NCBI GenBank assembly: GCA_018396395.1
Contig: JAGTQN010000066.1
Coordinates: 1 to 9,373, forward strand
Reading direction: 5' to 3'
Source of the DNA: Candidatus Bathyarchaeota archaeon
Lineage (GTDB): Archaea; Thermoproteota; CALKCG01; B24; JAGTQN01
Length of the DNA: 9,373 bases
The notes under the pieces were generated by a model, which saw only the letters and a program-made list of their open reading frames with translations, ran no database searches and was not told where the DNA came from. Both the position numbers and the translations under genes were made by a program. Numbering within the stretch: the first letter of the stretch is position 1; each line of letters starts with the position of its first letter. Positions 6,347 to 9,373 of this stretch are shown piece by piece.

Positions 6347-6439
6347 ATGGATCCAGATGTCCGTAGGGCTTTGGAGGTTTTGAGGGCTTCTTCCATGGCT
6401 TCAAGGGAAGGCGAAAAGGATGAAGGTCCAAGGGATTGA
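6347..6439 (+). CDS. Possible 30-residue small protein
   Basis: An ATG ORF follows the TATA box by about 36 bases. It encodes a short acidic/basic peptide: an amphipathic start (MDPDVRRALEVLRASS) followed by a charged tail. The start resembles a real alpha helix, but nothing here identifies a family. The stop overlaps the beginning of a (GAAAG)4 tract, so slippage may have truncated a longer gene; no continuing frame is visible downstream. It may be a small protein, a gene remnant or a chance ORF in an RNA gene. Confidence 0.3.
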   Translation: MDPDVRRALEVLRASSMASREGEKDEGPRD

Positions 6440-6457
6440 AAGGAAAGGAAAGGAAAG
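6438..6457 (+). repeat. (GAAAG)4 pentanucleotide tandem repeat
   Basis: Four perfect GAAAG units overlap the end of the 30-codon ORF and lead into a purine-rich run to about 6498. Interval 6440-6900 has no convincing gene: it holds this purine tract, a pyrimidine-rich tract at 6536-6562 and a C/T tract at 6709-6757. GAAGAGAAG (6484-6492) and CTTCTCTTC (6554-6562) could pair, but in DNA this simple that is weak evidence. Confidence 0.85.
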
Positions 6458-6893
6458 GCTTAAGGGCTGAGGAGCCAAGAAAGGAAGAGAAGAGAAGCCT
6501 TTCATCCTTGGAAAATAAGGATGCGGGCGTCAAGGCATCTCCTCTTCTCCTATCTTCTCTTCAATTCAATTAAAGAAAGTTGAACAGCCTTTCTGACTTT
6601 AAGACTTCTATTGGATAGTTCCCATTATAGGCGAAGGAAAATGCGAAAAGATCGTGAGGAGCCTGAGAAGCCCTAAGCTTCCTAAAGGGAATTTGGACTT
6701 TTACATTCCCCCCTCCCTCCTTCCCTCCCATCCCATCCCCTTTCTTCCCCCTCGCCCTATGGCTATCCTCCCATCAGCCTTATCTGAGGATGGGATGAAC
6801 TTCCTTGTTGGTTGGCTCTTCGGGAATCGATTGCCGGTAATCGTGTATCCTTAAGTCCTGTCCTTCGAAAGCCGGGAGCTAAGCCGTATCCGT

Positions 6894-6929
6894 AGGCTCT
6901 ACGACGAGCCTGGGATCGGTTCAGGCTCG
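6894..6929 (-). terminator. Competing hairpins across the stop codon of the NitrOD5-like gene
   Basis: CGAGCCTG (6905-6912) and CAGGCTCG (6922-6929) form a perfect 8-bp stem with a 9-nt loop that covers the TGA stop (6921-6923 on the reverse strand). A third segment, AGGCTC (6894-6899), also pairs perfectly with GAGCCT (6906-6911). The two stems share 6906-6911 and cannot form together. This looks like a terminator or a switch-like 3' structure. No T run follows directly on the reverse strand, so it may act on RNA stability instead. Confidence 0.45.
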
Positions 6930-7307
6930 CGCTCCTCCCTTTTCTTTTCCTTTTCCTTTTCCTTTTCTTCCTTCGTATGCCCTCCTCGCCTCCTCGATGC
7001 ATCGGTTAAAGTCGAAGTCCCCCGAATCCCTGAACTCCAGACTCAGCTCCCTGCAAAGCCTACCTACGATAGCCTTCTCTACGGCAATGGCGCTATTGTC
7101 GAGGAATCCATGGAGGACCTGGCTGAAGCTCCTTGCCTCCGTCGGATTGCCGCCGAAGCTTCTCCATAGGTAATAGAAGAGGATCCTTGTCCCGATAGGT
7201 CCATAGAGTTCGATGAAGGCGCCCTCCACGCATTCCTGCAGGATCTCCTCGAATGACCTTCCCTCTTCCACTTCGGGCCTCTTATTCTCCTCCTTCTCCA
7301 TCCCCAT
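6921..7307 (-). CDS. NitrOD5-like archaeal output-domain protein
   Basis: This is a 128-residue soluble protein. After a charged 15-residue N-terminus, residues about 18-112 form a helical domain containing IELYGPIGTRILFYYLW, then FSQVLHGFLDNSAIAVEKAI, then a closing GDFDFNRCIEEARRAYE block. This order (ilyyhL, then F...A..iEk.I, then dFdF..y..eak) resembles NitrOD5, a putative output domain of archaeal signalling proteins. I assign it from memory of the pattern, not from a search. The last 16 residues are a lysine/glycine tail encoded by a (GGAAAA)n-type tract, perhaps an RNA- or DNA-binding addition or a slippage product. The start is ATG 7307 or ATG 7301, with GGGAG-rich sequence upstream. 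It lies 81 bases after the KaiC-like ATPase in the same direction, so a shared operon and signalling role are likely. Confidence 0.8.
   Translation of the reverse strand: MGMEKEENKRPEVEEGRSFEEILQECVEGAFIELYGPIGTRILFYYLWRSFGGNPTEARSFSQVLHGFLDNSAIAVEKAIVGRLCRELSLEFRDSGDFDFNRCIEEARRAYEGRKGKGKGKEKGGARA
6939..6971. repeat. (TTTTCC)n tract encoding the Lys/Gly tail
   Basis: Three perfect TTTTCC units plus imperfect flanking units form a homopyrimidine tract. Read on the reverse strand as GGAAAA repeats inside the NitrOD5-like gene, it encodes the alternating Gly-Lys tail. Slippage by whole 6-base units would lengthen or shorten the tail without breaking the frame. Confidence 0.85.
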
Positions 7308-7388
7308 CCCTTCTCCCTCTCCGTCCCCATTCCTTCAAAGCCCAAGGTCCATTTCATGCCTTGGATCCTTTCTAGTCTAGGCATCCAT

Positions 7389-8978
7389 CTATACGACGGG
7401 CGTGAGCCTCGGAAGAGCGTAGCCCCTCGAGAAGTCCACCTCGAAAACGCAGATGTTGGTCCTCGGCTTTACGCCATAAAGGATGAGGGCTCCGTGCTCC
7501 CTTGCCAGCTTCAGATGCACATCGGCGATGGCTCCCAATGTTTTGGAAACCTTCTCGTACCCGGGCTTGGCTATAAGGATGCCCAGGGCTCCGCGCTCCC
7601 TGATCCTCGTGGCGTCTAGATGCCATATCGCCATGGCAGCCTGTACCCCGTAGTTGGCGATCGGGAAGTCGATTCCAGAGATCGATAGGACGGGCCCCTT
7701 CCTCTCCTTCAGAAGCCCTTCCTCTAGGCTCAGATAAGCCCTGTAGTCCTCCATGATGTCCTTCCCATCGAAGGGTATAACGTAGGGCTCTGTCGAGGAC
7801 GACCCCAGCATACGCAATGTGCAGATCCTTAGGAGGCCTGCCATTTCCTCATCTGTGAAGCCGACCTCAGCAAGGCGTTGCCTTATGATACGGCTGTCTA
7901 CTCCAGAGGAAGGTATTACGATAACGCCCCTTCCCTTCGCCATGAAGTTCGCAACTGTGGGGCGGAGGATCGTGTGGTATTGAAGGGTCGATACGTTCCC
8001 CGCGACTTCAAGGAGGACCTTATAACCCTTCCTATAACCGCCTCCGAGGAGGGCATCCAGATCCTGGCATCCTGTGGAGAAGCCCCATGGAGGATCTTCC
8101 CTAGCTTCAAACCTTAAAGGAGGTTTGGGCCTAGCCCCGGTTTCTCCCCTCCGCTGATGAGGGCTTTCTGAAAAGGTTGTCCAGGGAGCCGATTCCAGCT
8201 CGAACTCGGAGGGAGGGAAAACGATGAAGCCCCCTTCAAGGGTATAAAGGGCCATCCTTTCCTGAAGCCTCGTCCCCCTGAGCTTCACGATCTCCAGCTC
8301 CCTAAGGGGGCGACCATCGAATTGGAGGGATCCGAGCCTTATCAGCCCATCGGCCACGAATCCTCCTACCCCGGCTCCGAACAAGGCACCACGGAAGGAA
8401 TCCCTTCCTTCTAAGGAGATCCCTTCCTCGGAGATGAGGAGGGCTGTGCAGCCCTCCCGCCTCACGATTTTCCGCAGAACGGCCTGGAGGAGGATCCTCA
8501 TCTCGGCTTTATCCTCTATGCCTTGGACTAGGGCTGAGATGCTGTCTATGACGAGCCTTCTGGCTCCGAACCTTCGAACTGAATCGAGGATGGAATCGAG
8601 GATGGCGGCTACGCCCTCTCCCCTCATGACCGCGAAGTCCAAGAATACGCATTTTGCCTTTGCCTTCGCTTCCCCCTTCGTATCCTCCTCGGTCTTCCCT
8701 TCGACCTCCGCCTCCTTCGCTCCCTCCTCAACGCACCTTCTGTAGTCCCACCTCAGGTGCCTCGAAAGGTTCCTTAGGAGGGTTTCCTTATCTTCGCATA
8801 GGGAGGCGTAGACTCCCGTCTCCCCTAGTTGGACGCCCTTGCATACGAAGCTGGCCGCGAAAACGGTCTTTCCGACGCCGGGCGATCCTGAGAGGAGGAT
8901 TAGGCTTCCCCTGGGAAAGCCCCCTTCGATGAGCTTGTCGAGGCCTTCGATTCCGCTGGGAATCCTATCCGAGGCCAT
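7389..8978 (-). CDS. KaiC-like tandem RecA-domain ATPase
   Basis: This 529-residue protein has two RecA/KaiC-type domains. Domain 1 (about 1-255) begins with the typical IPSGIEGLDKLIEGGFPRG lead-in. It has Walker A GSPGVGKT (31-38), a CED segment (61-63) where KaiC proteins place catalytic Glu pairs, and Walker B LVIDS (Asp 145). A run of charged, low-complexity residues (about 83-109, rich in Glu, Lys and Ala) interrupts it, which is unusual. Domain 2 (about 298-529) starts with GFSTGCQDLDALLGGGYRKG, but its Walker A is lost (EVAGNVST lacks the Lys-Thr pair), so it probably cannot hydrolyse ATP and may be structural or regulatory. KaiC-like ATPases in archaea act in signalling, motility and gas-vesicle control; this one is not identifiable as FlaH or GvpD with confidence. 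The start ATG 8978 follows AAGGGG; a TATA-like GTTAATTTG lies about 38 bases upstream. The NitrOD5-like gene follows. Confidence 0.93.
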   Translation of the reverse strand: MASDRIPSGIEGLDKLIEGGFPRGSLILLSGSPGVGKTVFAASFVCKGVQLGETGVYASLCEDKETLLRNLSRHLRWDYRRCVEEGAKEAEVEGKTEEDTKGEAKAKAKCVFLDFAVMRGEGVAAILDSILDSVRRFGARRLVIDSISALVQGIEDKAEMRILLQAVLRKIVRREGCTALLISEEGISLEGRDSFRGALFGAGVGGFVADGLIRLGSLQFDGRPLRELEIVKLRGTRLQERMALYTLEGGFIVFPPSEFELESAPWTTFSESPHQRRGETGARPKPPLRFEAREDPPWGFSTGCQDLDALLGGGYRKGYKVLLEVAGNVSTLQYHTILRPTVANFMAKGRGVIVIPSSGVDSRIIRQRLAEVGFTDEEMAGLLRICTLRMLGSSSTEPYVIPFDGKDIMEDYRAYLSLEEGLLKERKGPVLSISGIDFPIANYGVQAAMAIWHLDATRIRERGALGILIAKPGYEKVSKTLGAIADVHLKLAREHGALILYGVKPRTNICVFEVDFSRGYALPRLTPVV

Positions 8979-9006
8979 CTGAAGCCCCTTTTGGGAGGTA
9001 GAAAAG

Positions 9007-9022
9007 CAAAATCAAATTAACG
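9007..9022 (-). promoter_or_regulatory. Putative promoter of the KaiC-like gene
   Basis: On the reverse strand CGTTAATTTGATTTTG is centred about 37 bases before the ATG at 8978, giving a leader of roughly 10 bases with AAGGGG as ribosome site. The 8979-9114 interval is a divergent promoter region shared with the forward gene at 9115. Confidence 0.4.
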
Positions 9023-9076
9023 CTTATGGATCCACATTCCGTATATTACTTCGGGACGGGAAGCCCTATCGGAGAT

Positions 9077-9103
9077 AATTTTTATTTTTTTATTTTTATT
9101 TTT
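9077..9103 (+). promoter_or_regulatory. T-rich promoter of the gene at 9115
   Basis: A 27-base run made only of A and T, with repeated TTTTTA blocks, ends 11 bases before ATG 9115. A TATA box near 9080-9090 would give a leaderless or near-leaderless transcript. Confidence 0.5.
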
Positions 9104-9114
9104 CCAGCCCGCCG

Positions 9115-9373
9115 ATGGCGATGGTTGTAGTTAGGGACCTAGCTGATCTCTCTGAGGGCTTCAAAGCTGCCCTTGTTTCGGGAAGTGCCCCTATCAGCAT
9201 GGGCGGGATGAGGACCAATCGACGGCCTCCCCCTTCAAGGAGGTTTGCAGGAATGCCCTATGGTTAATTAGTATCCTATCGGAGCTGCTTGGCTACCCAG
9301 GCCTTTCGGAGATCGGGCGTAAGCTTAGCCAGGAAGTCCTGTATTCTGTCCGAAAGGATCATGGACTGGCGCA
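9115..9373 (+). pseudogene. Frameshifted hypothetical gene, runs off the window
   Basis: ATG 9115 (or 9121) opens a frame with a protein-like start (MAMVVVRDLADLSEGFKAAL) that stops at 9267. From about 9207 a second frame, one base back, is open to the window end and looks much more natural: it contains SPFKEVCRNALWLISIL and LLGYPGLSEIGRKLSQEVLY, a hydrophobic helix pattern. Joining the two near 9201-9210 (MGG to DEDQ) gives one continuous protein of more than 85 residues. A one-base loss there, real or a sequencing error, is the simplest reading; two separate ORFs are less likely because the second lacks its own good start. I recognise no family. It is divergent from the KaiC-like gene, sharing its promoter region, so a functional link is possible. 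Confidence 0.55.

Noticed and set aside
6067..6396. Reverse-strand ORF of 109 codons over the tRNA
   Set aside because: It contains the well-known spurious GIEPGTTGS translation that arises opposite tRNA T arms, and it overlaps the tRNA gene.
6654..6854. Forward ORF of 66 codons
   Set aside because: Its middle is a translation of a C/T tract (Pro/Ser/Leu-rich), with no ribosome site or family resemblance.
6763..7002. Reverse-strand ORF with an Arg/Lys-rich start
   Set aside because: It is an alternate-frame reading of the (GGAAAA)n tract inside the NitrOD5-like gene.
8153..8173. C/D box-like motifs (TGATGA and CTGA)
   Set aside because: They lie within the KaiC-like coding sequence on the opposite strand, only about 10 bases apart and with no room for a guide; this is coincidence.
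8434..8932. Forward ORFs of 103 and 92 codons
   Set aside because: They are shadows of the KaiC-like gene, whose Walker A and B motifs fix the coding strand.
1..9373. CRISPR array or phage genes
   Set aside because: No regularly spaced repeats of 25-40 bases and no phage structural proteins are visible.

Overview
The window looks archaeal, most likely from a (hyper)thermophilic Thermoproteota/TACK lineage. The signs are AT-rich TATA boxes set 25-40 bases before near-leaderless starts, a ThiD-ThiN fusion, a tRNA-Lys with two bulge-helix-bulge introns (one at a non-anticodon site), a two-domain KaiC-type ATPase, and a small neighbour that resembles the archaeal NitrOD5 output domain. I cannot place it more finely; a Nitrososphaeria/Caldarchaeia- or Bathyarchaeia-like source would fit but is only a guess.

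Layout. Bases 1-810 are an insertion-sequence graveyard: the tail of a DDE-type transposase, then a TnpB gene broken by three one-base shifts. Bases 811-1188 hold a hairpin, one possible 60-residue reverse-strand ORF and the promoter of the next gene. Two forward metal-dependent hydrolase genes follow: a calcineurin-like phosphoesterase (1189-1905) and a metallo-beta-lactamase-fold hydrolase of the RNA/DNA-processing type (2010-3029), with an imperfect direct repeat between them. After a promoter-rich gap come two thiamine genes: thiC (3260-4579) and a thiD-thiN fusion (4664-6031). ThiC makes HMP-P from AIR, the ThiD part phosphorylates it to HMP-PP, and the ThiN part joins HMP-PP to the thiazole phosphate to give thiamine phosphate. 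Thiazole synthesis and ThiL are not in this window.

A tRNA-Lys(UUU) gene with two 19-nt introns lies at 6119-6230. Bases 6231-6900 are mostly gene-free, with a good TATA box before a 30-codon ORF and long purine- and pyrimidine-rich tracts. The reverse strand then carries a probable signalling pair, a tandem-RecA KaiC-like ATPase (8978 to 7389) followed by the NitrOD5-like protein (7307 to 6921). A forward gene divergent from the ATPase starts at 9115, runs off the window and appears frameshifted.

Most notable points: the tRNA intron at position 9/10 with a textbook bulge-helix-bulge; the lack of any ATG, GTG or TTG start for thiD-thiN; the KaiC/NitrOD5-like pair with its divergent broken neighbour; and alternating complementary segments across the stop codon of the NitrOD5-like gene.
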